Shown piece by piece: positions 7,646 to 15,710 of a DNA stretch of 64,000 nt (position 1 is the first letter of the stretch; every line of letters begins with the position of its first letter). The notes beneath the pieces were generated by a model that worked only from the letters and a program-made list of their open reading frames with translations, made no database searches and had not been told where the DNA came from. This DNA is from Glutamicibacter halophytocola. Its GTDB lineage: Bacteria > Actinomycetota > Actinomycetes > Actinomycetales > Micrococcaceae. The position numbers were made by a program, and so were the translations under genes. The stretch spans positions 3,782,001 to 3,846,000 of the forward strand of contig NZ_CP012750.1 in NCBI RefSeq assembly GCF_001302565.1. Direction: 5' to 3'.

Positions 7646-8733
7646 GCGTTGACCGCGAGTCGAGTTGCCGACTGAAGCTTGACCGGGAGGCCGGTTTCGG
7701 AGGATTCCAGGGCGGCCAGTGCCACGCGCAGGGCTGCCCGCGCATCGGCACCGGTCGGCACAGCCAACGCCGCGTCGGCGGTGCCTTCGCGAACGCCGCG
7801 GATCTTGCGGGTGAAGATCGAAAGCTGATCGCGGTAGGCCTGGGCGAACAGTTCGATGTTCAGGCGTTCGGTCGGCGCATGTGCCCCCTGCGCGTCGAAG
7901 CTGGAAGCTGCCAGCTGCACCGGGTTGCCGGCCTGAACCATGCCGGAAGATCCAAAGAATTCTCCGCGCACGTCGTAGCCGTAGCTGGCCGAGAAGTTCG
8001 CCTCGGCCACCGCGATAGCCCCGTTGGAGTAGCGCAGGGTGACCACCGCGGTATCCAGGAGTCCGGTTTTCTTGTGCTCGGGAGCCACCAAGGCATCGGA
8101 CATGGCGTAGACCTCGGTTACCTCGGCCTCGGAATTCAGCCAGTTCAGGGTGTCGAAGTCATGAATCAGGGTTTCGGTGAAGATGACATGGGAGCGAACC
8201 TTGTCGCCGTTGGGCAGTCCGCCTTCGACCTGCGGGTCGCGGGTCAGCGAGCGCATGAGCTGCGGTGTTCCAATAGCGCCGGAAGCAATCTGTTCGGACA
8301 CCAACGCGAAGTCCTTGGCGAAGCGGCGGTTGAAGCCGATCTGCAGCAGTACCCCTGCATCTTCAACAGCCTGCAGCGCCTGGTCGAGGTCTGCCAGCGC
8401 GTGCGCCGCTGGCTTCTCGCAGAAGATGTGCTTGCCTGCGGCGGCAGCCTGGGCGATCAGGCCCGCGTGGAAGGCCGAAGGGGCGCCAATGACCACGGCG
8501 TCCACGGTGTCGTCCGCGAAGACATCGGCAATGTCTTCGGTGTAGCTGGTGCATCCAAGTTCAGCGGCCAGCTCTGCAGCACGCCCTGGTGCCGGATCAG
8601 CAACCACATGAAGTACTGCATCGGGCAGGTATTGGGCGACGGTGCGTGCATGGAATGCGCCGATCCACCCGGTGCCGATGACAGCAATGCGCAATGGCTG
8701 CGTGGTGGTTTCCGGCAATGCCTGGTAAGCCAT
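7642..8733 (-). CDS. Gfo/Idh/MocA-family dehydrogenase, IolG-like (363 aa)
   Basis: A probable inositol or sugar 2-dehydrogenase. It shows a classic Rossmann motif IAVIGTGWIGAFHA (glycines 20, 22 and 25), EKP at 106-108 and the catalytic stretch ETLIHDFDTLNWL with His191 and Asp194, the pattern seen in IolG enzymes. AGGAGAG lies ahead of the ATG and directly abuts a LacI-type operator (8744-8757), so repressor binding would also cover the ribosome site region. It is divergent from its probable regulator (8830-9831) and overlaps the TIM-barrel gene downstream. A second inositol isomer or a methylated inositol is a reasonable guess for the substrate. Confidence 0.9.
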   Translation of the reverse strand: MAYQALPETTTQPLRIAVIGTGWIGAFHARTVAQYLPDAVLHVVADPAPGRAAELAAELGCTSYTEDIADVFADDTVDAVVIGAPSAFHAGLIAQAAAAGKHIFCEKPAAHALADLDQALQAVEDAGVLLQIGFNRRFAKDFALVSEQIASGAIGTPQLMRSLTRDPQVEGGLPNGDKVRSHVIFTETLIHDFDTLNWLNSEAEVTEVYAMSDALVAPEHKKTGLLDTAVVTLRYSNGAIAVAEANFSASYGYDVRGEFFGSSGMVQAGNPVQLAASSFDAQGAHAPTERLNIELFAQAYRDQLSIFTRKIRGVREGTADAALAVPTGADARAALRVALAALESSETGLPVKLQSATRLAVNA

Positions 8734-8743
8734 GGAGTCTCTC

Positions 8744-8757
8744 CTAGAACGTTCTAG
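8744..8757. promoter_or_regulatory. LacI-type operator O1
   Basis: CTAGAACGTTCTAG is a perfect 14-base palindrome with a central CG. It lies 10 bases from the start of the Gfo/Idh gene 7642-8733. Together with the near-identical site at 8801-8814 it is the best candidate binding site for the LacI protein encoded at 8830-9831. Confidence 0.72.
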
Positions 8758-8800
8758 ATTTGGTGTTCAGGAAAATCATGGCACACTGGATAGCATGTGT

Positions 8801-8814
8801 CTATAACGTTCTAG
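8801..8814. promoter_or_regulatory. LacI-type operator O2
   Basis: CTATAACGTTCTAG differs from the site at 8744-8757 in one base. The centres are 57 bases apart. GATAGC (8789-8794) with TTCAGG (8766-8771) is a possible weak promoter for the LacI gene, placing this operator at its transcription start. Confidence 0.65.
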
Positions 8815-8829
8815 AAGAAAGTTCGGCAA

Positions 8830-9831
8830 ATGCCCCAGCATTCTGCGCAGCGCCCCGCAAAACGCCCCACGCTCGCCGATGTCGCCCGCGCCTCCGGGGT
8901 TTCCGTTGCGCTGGCGTCCATCGTGCTGCGAGAGGCCGAAGGGGCGAGCGAAGAGTCCAGGGCGCGGGTCAAGCAAGCCGCCTCGGAACTGGGCTACCGC
9001 CCTGATTCGCGCGCCCGCTCATTGCGCAGCAGCCGCAGCAGAACCCTGGGCCTGGCCCTGGCGCTCGGCGAACCGCTGCACGCCGAACTGGCAGATGCCA
9101 TCTATGCGCAGGCGGATAGCCAGGGCTTCGAAATCATCCTGGGAGCCACCGGCAAGCACCGCGATGAGCTCCGCGTGCTCAATACCCTCATTGATGCGGG
9201 AGTTGAGGCCGTCATCGGCGTCTTCCCCGAGTTGCCGGCCAGCCAACTGGCCCAGGCAGCCAAGCAGCTTCCGGTCATCAGCTTGCTGCGCCAGTCCGAG
9301 GCAGTGCCCTCGATCATCACTGACGAGGCCGCGGGCATTGAACAGCTTTTCAGCCACCTGGCCCGGCTTGGGCACGAACGAATGCTGCACCTGGATGGCG
9401 GTACAGCCGTCTCGGCGCAACAACGCCGCGAAGCCTTCCTGGCCTCGGTTGAACGCACCAAGGTTTCGGGCCAGGTTCTGCATGCAGGTGCCGATGAGGC
9501 CGCGGCTTTCAAGGCCCTCCAGCACTACTTCGAGACAACGCCTCCAGGCGAGCGCGCCACGGCAATTCTGGCCTTTAACGACCGCGCGGCCCTGGGCGCC
9601 CGGCAGGCGATCGACCTAGCTGGCATAAGCGTTCCCGGGCAGATCAGCTTGACCGGCTACGACGACAGCGAGTTTGCACGGCTGGCGCATGCGGATTTGA
9701 CCAGTGTCCGCCAGGACGTCGCGGCGTTGGCGAAGGCCGCCATGCAGGCAGCCCTGGATTCGCCTGGCCAGTCGAGCACGCACGCACCGAAACTCGTGGT
9801 GCGCGGCAGCACCGGCGGGCACACCGCTTAA
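8830..9831 (+). CDS. LacI-family transcriptional regulator
   Basis: A 333-residue repressor with the helix-turn-helix at about residues 13-35 (PTLADVARASGVSVALASIVL), hinge segment ELGYRPDSRARSLRSS, and a sensor domain of the type 1 periplasmic-binding fold ending in SLTGYDDSEFARLAHADLTSVRQD. It is transcribed away from the Gfo/Idh plus TIM-barrel pair and separated from it by 96 bases that hold two matching operators, so it very likely controls both directions. The ribosome site is weak. The ligand is not readable. Confidence 0.92.
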   Translation: MPQHSAQRPAKRPTLADVARASGVSVALASIVLREAEGASEESRARVKQAASELGYRPDSRARSLRSSRSRTLGLALALGEPLHAELADAIYAQADSQGFEIILGATGKHRDELRVLNTLIDAGVEAVIGVFPELPASQLAQAAKQLPVISLLRQSEAVPSIITDEAAGIEQLFSHLARLGHERMLHLDGGTAVSAQQRREAFLASVERTKVSGQVLHAGADEAAAFKALQHYFETTPPGERATAILAFNDRAALGARQAIDLAGISVPGQISLTGYDDSEFARLAHADLTSVRQDVAALAKAAMQAALDSPGQSSTHAPKLVVRGSTGGHTA

Positions 9832-9834
9832 CGG

Positions 9835-9866
9835 GACCCGGCCCCACCATGGGGTGAGGCCGGGTC
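9835..9866. terminator. Bidirectional terminator
   Basis: GACCCGGCC (9835-9843) pairs with GGCCGGGTC (9858-9866), with further pairing inside. It stands between the convergent LacI gene (ends 9831) and the IolT-type gene (ends 9892). There is no long U-run. Confidence 0.65.
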
Positions 9867-9891
9867 TCTTGGCTGATGCCGGGATTTTGAA

Positions 9892-11382
9892 TCAGGCGCC
9901 GGCCGAAGCCTTGACCTGGTAGATGGCTCCAGTGGAAACATCCTCTTCAAGTGCTTCGAGGGAGCGTCCGCGGGTTTCGGGAACCTGGGTTGCGACAAAG
10001 ATCAGGGCCAGTACGCCGATTCCAGCGAAGATGAAGAAGCATCCGGTAATGCCGACCCCGGAAACCAGGGAAGGGAAGAACAGCGCTAGCACGCCATTGG
10101 TTCCCCAGCCGAAGAACACCGAGATGCCGATGCCCAGGCCACGCATATGCAGCGGGAAGATTTCTGCCAGCCAGACCCACACGGCAACGTTGAGGAAGGT
10201 CTGCATGGACATCACGAAGGCGACCACGAGAATCATGATGACAATCGGGCGGACCGGGTTGCCCACAGGCAACAGCATGCCGGCGAAGGCCACCAGCATG
10301 TGGCAGATGGTGGTCAGCGACAAGCCGATCAAGAAGGTCTTGCGGCGATCCATGCGGTCCATATTGCGCAGCGCGATAATCCCGCCGATCACGGCAACTA
10401 CGCCAAAGGCGATATTGGCCAAGACCGCTTGCTGCTCGGACATCCCCGACTCTTCGAGCACTCTGGTTCCGTAGTACATGATCGAGTTGATGCCGGTGAG
10501 CTGCTGGGTCATCGAAACACCGATGCCGATGGCGATAATGCGCAACAGCCATTTGTTGGTCAGAATGGCCTTGATGCCTACCGGCTTGTTGTTCCGCTTT
10601 TCCTCTTCGGCCACGATTTCAATCTCATGGACTTCAGCCAGCGCGCGTTCGGCCGAACGCACGGTTTTGAGTATGCGCAGGGCTTCCGCGTAGCGGCGCT
10701 TTTCCACGAGCCAGCGAGGGGATTCGGGCATGCGCAGCATGCCGAAGAACAGGGCCAAGGCCGGCAGGGCGCAAATGGCGAACATGATGCGCCAGACACC
10801 ATCCACGCTGCCGCCCAATACGGTGCCGATGATGGCATTCATGACAAACGCTGCCAGCTGGCCGGAAACGATGGCCAGCTCATTGCGCCCGGTGATGGAT
10901 CCGCGGATTTCGTAGGGTGCCAATTCGGCAAGGTACACCGGCACCACGGTCGACGCCCCGCCGACAGCCAGCCCGAGCATGATGCGTCCGGCAACAAGAA
11001 CAGAGAAGCCCAACGGCGAGAAGGTTCCTGGCTCTGGGCCCGCTGGGGAGAAGACGACGAGCAGGGTTCCCGCAAAGAACAGGACGGCAAGCATGATGAT
11101 GGTTTTGCGCCGGCCCCAGGCATCGGAGATTTGCCCGCCGATCAGCGCGCCAATGGCAGCGGCGAAGACCAGGGAGCTGATCACCACGCCGACCTGCAGG
11201 AGATTCAGGCCAAGTTCGGCCGCCATCGGCCCCTCTGCTCCGTTGGCCACTCCGGTGTCGTAGCCGAAGAGCAGCCCGCCGAAGCAGGCGATGATGGAAA
11301 TCAAACCGAGACGCTTGGAATGCGGTCCCGCAGTCAGTGGCGGGAGGCTCGGTTTGGCAGAGAGATTCTGCGAACTGGACAT
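9892..11382 (-). CDS. iolT: MFS sugar/inositol:proton symporter (IolT-like)
   Basis: A 496-residue, 12-helix major facilitator of the sugar porter family, located in the cytoplasmic membrane. Family signatures are all present: GGLLFGYDTGV in helix 1, DAWGRRKTI in the first inner loop, PESPRWLV in the central loop, QQLTGINSIMYYGTRV in helix 7 and PETRGRSLE at the C-terminal end. The start ATG at 11382 follows AAAGGAGTTCCC; the reading frame continues upstream for 57 codons without a ribosome site and is not used. It lies inside the inositol cluster with a perfect IolR-like dyad about 210 bases upstream, so myo-inositol is the most likely substrate. Confidence 0.88.
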   Translation of the reverse strand: MSSSQNLSAKPSLPPLTAGPHSKRLGLISIIACFGGLLFGYDTGVANGAEGPMAAELGLNLLQVGVVISSLVFAAAIGALIGGQISDAWGRRKTIIMLAVLFFAGTLLVVFSPAGPEPGTFSPLGFSVLVAGRIMLGLAVGGASTVVPVYLAELAPYEIRGSITGRNELAIVSGQLAAFVMNAIIGTVLGGSVDGVWRIMFAICALPALALFFGMLRMPESPRWLVEKRRYAEALRILKTVRSAERALAEVHEIEIVAEEEKRNNKPVGIKAILTNKWLLRIIAIGIGVSMTQQLTGINSIMYYGTRVLEESGMSEQQAVLANIAFGVVAVIGGIIALRNMDRMDRRKTFLIGLSLTTICHMLVAFAGMLLPVGNPVRPIVIMILVVAFVMSMQTFLNVAVWVWLAEIFPLHMRGLGIGISVFFGWGTNGVLALFFPSLVSGVGITGCFFIFAGIGVLALIFVATQVPETRGRSLEALEEDVSTGAIYQVKASAGA

Positions 11383-11542
11383 GGGAACTCCTTTGGTTTG
11401 CCCGGGTGAAAGCTTTGCTGGCCGTCGGCCATCCATCGGATCTTCTGCGATCCGGCGTCCTTCACACGGTGCGGCGGGGTGCTGCTTCGCATCATCCTGG
11501 CCCTGCCACATAAACTGAAAGTGATTGGCTTCACAGCCCTTA

Positions 11543-11552
11543 TGTAAGGACA
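11543..11552 (-). promoter_or_regulatory. Candidate secondary IolR site
   Basis: The minus strand reads TGTCCTTACA, one mismatch from KGWCHTRACA. It is about 160 bases upstream of the IolT-type start and 50 bases from the stronger site at 11592-11607. Confidence 0.35.
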
Positions 11553-11591
11553 ATACGTCATCAGTGTTTCTAGATCAAGAGATGCGGGCTA

Positions 11592-11607
11592 ATTTGTCCT
11601 GACAAAT
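11592..11607. promoter_or_regulatory. Best IolR-type operator in the window
   Basis: ATTTGTC-CT-GACAAAT is a perfect inverted repeat of seven-base arms; its core TGTCCTGACA (11595-11604) fits the recalled IolR motif at every position. It lies upstream of the IolT-type transporter gene. HutC/UTRA-type GntR proteins bind such short dyads. Confidence 0.6.
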
Positions 11608-11728
11608 ACCGCTTCGAGGCCCGGGCCGAGACTCGGCACTACCCTGCACGTGGCCCCGCCGATGCTTCCGCCACCCAAGCCATCGCCGTAATGCAGCGAA
11701 ATGGACGGGGTGCATTCCAGAAGCAGGC

Positions 11729-11761
11729 CGAGGCCGGAACCAGTCACTGGTTCCGGCCTCG
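11729..11761. terminator. Hairpin at the end of the iol operon
   Basis: CGAGGCCGGAACCAGT (11729-11744) is followed, after one base, by its exact reverse complement (11746-11761). The 16-base-pair arms start 23 bases after the last stop of the minus-strand operon. No strong T-tract follows. Confidence 0.65.
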
Positions 11762-11783
11762 AGCACCTCCTGCCATGGCTGTC

Positions 11784-12749
11784 TTATACCTGGGCGGGCT
11801 TCCAATCCGGCTCGCCTTGCAGGGCCACCCGGCGCAGCAGCCCGGCCGCACGGCGAACCCCTTCTTCCGAGTTGACCAGCACATCCTCGTGCTCGATATT
11901 GAGCGTGCCGTCATAGCCGGCTGCGCGCAGCTCATAGACGAAATAAGCCCAGAAGGCTTCGCCTGCCGGATGCCCCAGGCCCAGGGTCACATAGTTCCAG
12001 GCCCGCTGCTGCCACTGCGTCATTCCGGTGCCATCGGGCAAGCCATTCGCGGCGACTACCGGTGCGTTCAATCGCACGTCCTTGGCATGCACGTGCATGA
12101 TGGTGCCCGCCAAGGCACGGATCACGCTTGGGATATCCGCGCCCATCGCCATCAGGTGCGAGGGATCCAGATTGATGCCAACCCATTCGCTGCCTACCGC
12201 ATCGATCAGCCGCTTGGCGGTCGCCGCGTTGTACACCAGCTGCGTAAAGCATGGTTCAATCGCCAGCTTGACGCCGTGCTCCTGGGCGAAGCCAGCAAGC
12301 TCCCGCCAATAGGGAAGGGCCACCTGCTCCCACTGGTGCTCCAGAATCGCCAGGTTTTCCGGCGGCCACGAGCTGGTCACCCAGTTCGGGGTGCTGTCCC
12401 CCGCAGCTCCGGGCAATCCGGACATGCACACGACCGTGGGGACATCCATGAGCCGGGCCAGGCGGATCGTCTTGCGCAGCACCAAGTCCTGTTCTGGCCC
12501 CGATACTGGATGCAATTGGTTTCCGTTGGCATTCAGCGCGCTGACGCGCAGCCCAGCCTGGGCAATCTTGCCCAGGTAGGCCAGGCGCTCCGCTTCGCTG
12601 TCCAGCAGGGCGTCAAGGTCCAGGTGCGGGGCCTCGGACCAATTGCCGGTAGGCAATTCGATGGAACCCAGACCCAGGTCGGCGGCAACGCCCAGGACCT
12701 CGTCGAAGCTTCGCGATGACAGCGAATCGGTGATCAGACCGATTTCCAT
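11784..12749 (-). CDS. Sugar phosphate isomerase/epimerase-type TIM-barrel protein
   Basis: A 321-residue xylose-isomerase-like barrel. Visible metal-site candidates are Glu in LAIEPCF, Asp and His in VGINLDPSHL, His in MHVHAKDVR and Glu-His-Glu in LNIEHEDV. It shares several unusual stretches with the protein of 23789-24802 (N-x-NGN-x-LHP, MSGLPG, HAKDVR), so the two are paralogues. AAGGAAGGAATC precedes the start. It is the last gene of the iol operon but is separated from iolH by a terminator-like hairpin, so its dosage is probably reduced. Related proteins act on keto-inositols, keto-sugars or as lyases on 3-keto-glycosides. The specific reaction is unknown. Confidence 0.85.
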   Translation of the reverse strand: MEIGLITDSLSSRSFDEVLGVAADLGLGSIELPTGNWSEAPHLDLDALLDSEAERLAYLGKIAQAGLRVSALNANGNQLHPVSGPEQDLVLRKTIRLARLMDVPTVVCMSGLPGAAGDSTPNWVTSSWPPENLAILEHQWEQVALPYWRELAGFAQEHGVKLAIEPCFTQLVYNAATAKRLIDAVGSEWVGINLDPSHLMAMGADIPSVIRALAGTIMHVHAKDVRLNAPVVAANGLPDGTGMTQWQQRAWNYVTLGLGHPAGEAFWAYFVYELRAAGYDGTLNIEHEDVLVNSEEGVRRAAGLLRRVALQGEPDWKPAQV

Positions 12750-12764
12750 GGTTGATTCCTTCCT

Positions 12765-12803
12765 TAAAAAGATCGATGCCCGACCCTTTGCGGGCCGGGC
12801 ATC
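12765..12803 (-). terminator. Rho-independent terminator inside the iol operon
   Basis: GATGCCCG (12775-12782) pairs with CGGGCATC (12796-12803), extended inside by CCC/GGG. On the minus strand the stem is followed by GATC and a run of five T (12766-12770). It comes right after iolH and before the last barrel gene, so it probably attenuates transcription into that gene. Confidence 0.75.
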
Positions 12804-12814
12804 TGTGCTTGCGC

Positions 12815-13699
12815 CTAGACGCGTGCGGCCTGGGCTGCAGCCACGCGGCTGCGCATCTGCTCCAGCTGGAACTTCGAAACCTCGATGGCGTTCTCGTTCT
12901 CCGCGAAGACGCTCGAGACCATCACGCTCTCCTCGCGGTCGGCAAAGCCATTGGCCACCAGGCCGGAGAAGAACTCATCCCAGTTCACATCGCCGTCGCC
13001 AACCTTCAGGTGCTGGTGCACGCGCACCGGATTGCCCGGCGGGTTGGTGATGTAGCGCAGCCCATGCGAGGCATGGTGGTTCATGGTGTCGGCCACGTGG
13101 ACCACGCGAAGCCGCTCCCCTACCGTCTGCATGATCTCCAACGGCTGATCCTTCATGTGGAAGGAATGCGAGGCGACATACACGAAGGACAGGTTCGGCG
13201 AGTTCACTCCGCGGATCACCCGCCAGGCGGCCAGGCCCTCTTCCACAAAGTCATCCGGGTGCGGGTCGATGGCCACGTTAATGCCCTCGCGCTCGATGAT
13301 CGGAACCAGTTCCTCCATGGACCGGTAGAACGCGGCCTCGGACTCCTCGGCACGCTCGGGACGTCCCGAGAACTCCGTATTCATCTGGTTCACCCCCAGA
13401 TCCACGGCAATCTGGATGGCGCGCTTCCAATAGCGCACCGCCGCCTGGCGCAGATTCTCGTCGGGCGAGGACCAGCGCAGCACCGGCAGCACCGAGGCAA
13501 TGCCTACTCCGGCTCCCTTGCACTCGACGGCCAGCTTTGCCACCAGGTCATCGTCAGCCTTCGGGTGGGTGAAGAACGGGATGATGTCCGCATGCGGAGT
13601 CAGCTGGATATGGTCGTAGCCCAGTTCTGCGGCCAGCTTCGGGAATTCCAGCACCGAGTGCGTGGAATGGAATGGGGTGGGATCCAATGCGTATTTCAT
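12815..13699 (-). CDS. iolH: IolH-type TIM-barrel protein of inositol catabolism
   Basis: A 294-residue xylose-isomerase-like barrel closely resembling Bacillus IolH as I recall it: a short N-terminus MKYALDP, PFFTHPKAD, the RYWKRAIQIAVDLGV helix, MNTEFSGRPE, AIDPHPDDF, and the stretch VADTMNHHASHGLRYITNPPG followed by VHQHLKVGDGDVNWDEFF. The role of IolH is not firmly settled; it is conserved in iol operons and may process a keto-inositol or later intermediate. It sits six bases after iolG on the same strand. Confidence 0.85.
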   Translation of the reverse strand: MKYALDPTPFHSTHSVLEFPKLAAELGYDHIQLTPHADIIPFFTHPKADDDLVAKLAVECKGAGVGIASVLPVLRWSSPDENLRQAAVRYWKRAIQIAVDLGVNQMNTEFSGRPERAEESEAAFYRSMEELVPIIEREGINVAIDPHPDDFVEEGLAAWRVIRGVNSPNLSFVYVASHSFHMKDQPLEIMQTVGERLRVVHVADTMNHHASHGLRYITNPPGNPVRVHQHLKVGDGDVNWDEFFSGLVANGFADREESVMVSSVFAENENAIEVSKFQLEQMRSRVAAAQAARV

Positions 13700-13705
13700 G
13701 ATGCC

Positions 13706-14719
13706 CTAGCTGTAGAGATCCGGCTTGCTGTTCAGCTGCACGTCCACCTTGGCGCCGGTGCGCTGGGCTTCGACGCCGGCCTCGCAGCACGCTGCGGTGG
13801 CGTAGCCGTCCCAGGCGCTCGGGCCGCCCAGCTCGCCGCGCAATGCAGCATCCACCCACGACTGGATTTCGGTGTCATAGGCGGCGCCAAAGCGTTCTTC
13901 GAAGCCCGGGGTGACCTTGCCGCCCCACTGGCCTGCGGTGCGCACATAGGGTCCCGCGTCATTGCCGATGGACACGATGCCATCCTCGAAGGAGGCCTGG
14001 GTGGCCACTTCGTAGCCGAACTTCGCGTTGACGTAGATCTCCACGTCAGCCAGCACGCCCGAGCTGGTTTCCACCAGCACATGCTGCGGGTCATGCTGCC
14101 CATTGGGCGCATTGCGGGTGGCCTTGCCCAGGCGCACCTGCACGCTGGTGATTTCCTCGCCGGTGAAGTAGCGGATGGCATCGAATTCGTGCACCACCGA
14201 GTCATTGATCAGCATCTCGTTGGTGAACCCCTCGGGGGTGCTCGGGTTGCGGTGCTGGTGGTGGAGCACCAGCAATTCGCCCAGGCCCTGGTTCTCGATC
14301 AGCTGGCGCAGCTGCTGGTACTCGGCATCAAAGCGGCGCATGAAGCCCACCTGGATGCGCTTGCGGCCCAGTTTCGCCTCGGCCTCGACGATTTCCCAGG
14401 ATGAGACGGCATCCGGGGTCAGCGGCTTCTCGCACAACACCGGAATATCTGCCTCGAGCACCTTGAGCAGTGCGTCATGATGCAGGAAGCCCGGGGTGGC
14501 CAGCAGGACCGCGTTCACCTCCCCGCTGGAAAGCGCGGCGTCCAGATCGGTGTAGCCCTTGGCACCGGGAATGCCGTCAATCGCGGCGTTGACCCGGTCA
14601 AGGTCGATGTCGACCACGGCAGCCACTTCGGCTCCGGAGATGCGGTGGTGGATCCGCTGAATGTGGTCGGCGCCCATGCGTCCGGCTCCAACGACGGCGA
14701 CGCGCAGGATATCTGGCAC
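13706..14719 (-). CDS. iolG: Inositol 2-dehydrogenase
   Basis: IolG oxidises myo-inositol to scyllo-inosose with NAD+, the entry step of the pathway. The 337-residue length is typical. Residues 7-16 carry the Rossmann motif VAVVGAGRMG, EKP is at 97-99 and the catalytic loop is NDSVVHEFDAIRYF with His177 and Asp180. I place the start at the GTG at 14719, since AAAGGAC lies at the right distance before it; an upstream in-frame TTG at 14734 would run over that ribosome site. It lies between iolE and iolH in the main operon, which makes it the trunk dehydrogenase among the four Gfo/Idh proteins here. Confidence 0.93.
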   Translation of the reverse strand: MPDILRVAVVGAGRMGADHIQRIHHRISGAEVAAVVDIDLDRVNAAIDGIPGAKGYTDLDAALSSGEVNAVLLATPGFLHHDALLKVLEADIPVLCEKPLTPDAVSSWEIVEAEAKLGRKRIQVGFMRRFDAEYQQLRQLIENQGLGELLVLHHQHRNPSTPEGFTNEMLINDSVVHEFDAIRYFTGEEITSVQVRLGKATRNAPNGQHDPQHVLVETSSGVLADVEIYVNAKFGYEVATQASFEDGIVSIGNDAGPYVRTAGQWGGKVTPGFEERFGAAYDTEIQSWVDAALRGELGGPSAWDGYATAACCEAGVEAQRTGAKVDVQLNSKPDLYS

Positions 14720-14760
14720 GATATGTCCTTTCAAGAGTTCTTGGCTAGGTTCAGTCTGGC

Positions 14761-15681
14761 TTAAACGTGGCTGCGGGAGATGCAGCTGTGCAGATAGTTA
14801 CGGGTGCGGGTGGCAATCGGCAGCGGCACCGAGAAGTCCGCAACCGGGTACATGTCCTGCTCCACGATGCCGAAGATCGGGCGGCCCAGCTTCTCGACTT
14901 CCTGCAGTACCTCGTTGAGGTCCGGCAGTCCCGCAGGCGGTTCGCACATGACACCGGCGAGGTTGGCCGCGGCCCAGGTCATGTCCTGCTCGCGCACCGT
15001 GGCCAGGATGTCCGGGTTGATCTGCTTCAGGTGCAGGTAGCCGATGCGCTCAGGGAAGCGGCGGATCAGATCCACGCTGGATGCCCCGCCGTATTCGGCG
15101 TGGCCGGTGTCCAGGCACAGGGTGGTGTACTGCGGGTCGGTGACTTCGAGGAACTTCTCGATGTCGCTCTGGCCGCAGACATGGGAGTCGGCGTGGGAGT
15201 GGAACTGCTGCTTGAGGCCGAATTCCTCCTGCAGGATCTTGCCCAGCCGGTCATGGCCCTTGGCCAGCGAGTCCCAGCCGGCAGCATCCAGGGTGCCCGG
15301 TTCCAGCGCCTGGCCGGTGACATCATCGCGCCACATCGCCGGGATCACCACAATATGCTCGCCGCCCATGGCGGCGGTCAGCTCGGCCACCTTGCGCGCT
15401 GGCTCCCAGGCTTCCTCCCAGGCATTGGCACTGCCATCGATCCCGCGGTGGAAGGCGGTGAAGACGGTGCCGGCGCAGACGTTCAGGTCGCGGGCGGCCA
15501 GCTCGTCAGCGAGCTGGGATGGGTCGGTCGGCAGGTACCCGTAGGGGCCCAGCTCGATGGTTTTGTACCCGGCTTCGGCCACCTCGTCGAGGAAGCGCTG
15601 CCACGGGGTCTGCTTGGGATCGTCGGCAAACCATACGCCCCAGGAGTCAGGAGCAGTTCCGATGGTGATGTTCTGTGCCAT
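14761..15681 (-). CDS. iolE: Inosose dehydratase (2-keto-myo-inositol dehydratase)
   Basis: IolE removes water from scyllo-inosose to give 3D-(3,5/4)-trihydroxycyclohexane-1,2-dione, using a divalent metal. The 306-residue barrel begins with the family-type start GTAPDSWGVWFADDP; metal ligands are expected in QQFHSHADSH, LCLDTGHAEYGG, YLHLKQINPD and FGIVEQDMYP. It lies between iolA and iolG in the operon. An isomerase of IolI type is the main alternative given the shared fold, but this position and sequence fit the dehydratase best. Confidence 0.88.
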   Translation of the reverse strand: MAQNITIGTAPDSWGVWFADDPKQTPWQRFLDEVAEAGYKTIELGPYGYLPTDPSQLADELAARDLNVCAGTVFTAFHRGIDGSANAWEEAWEPARKVAELTAAMGGEHIVVIPAMWRDDVTGQALEPGTLDAAGWDSLAKGHDRLGKILQEEFGLKQQFHSHADSHVCGQSDIEKFLEVTDPQYTTLCLDTGHAEYGGASSVDLIRRFPERIGYLHLKQINPDILATVREQDMTWAAANLAGVMCEPPAGLPDLNEVLQEVEKLGRPIFGIVEQDMYPVADFSVPLPIATRTRNYLHSCISRSHV

Positions 15682-15710
15682 GATGCGTACCGTTTCTCTG
15701 GCTCAAAAGG

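Larger units (their letters stand above)
11383..11783. promoter_or_regulatory. Upstream region of the IolT-type gene
   Basis: Within these 401 bases I see no convincing gene. The part near the transporter holds two IolR-like sites (11543-11552 and 11592-11607). The distal part holds the terminator hairpin (11729-11761) of the operon ending at 11784. The rest shows no clear feature. Confidence 0.55.

Noticed and set aside
11383..11553. N-terminal extension of the IolT-type transporter
   Set aside because: No ribosome site, unusual composition, and it would add a 57-residue tail before the normal family start; ATG 11382 has AAAGGAG.
11575..11805. Small minus-strand open frame upstream of the IolT-type gene
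   Set aside because: It overlaps an IolR-type dyad and the terminator hairpin and has no recognisable sequence.
12752..14404. Plus-strand open frame of 550 codons opposite iolH and iolG
   Set aside because: Antisense shadow; the minus-strand proteins carry clear family motifs.
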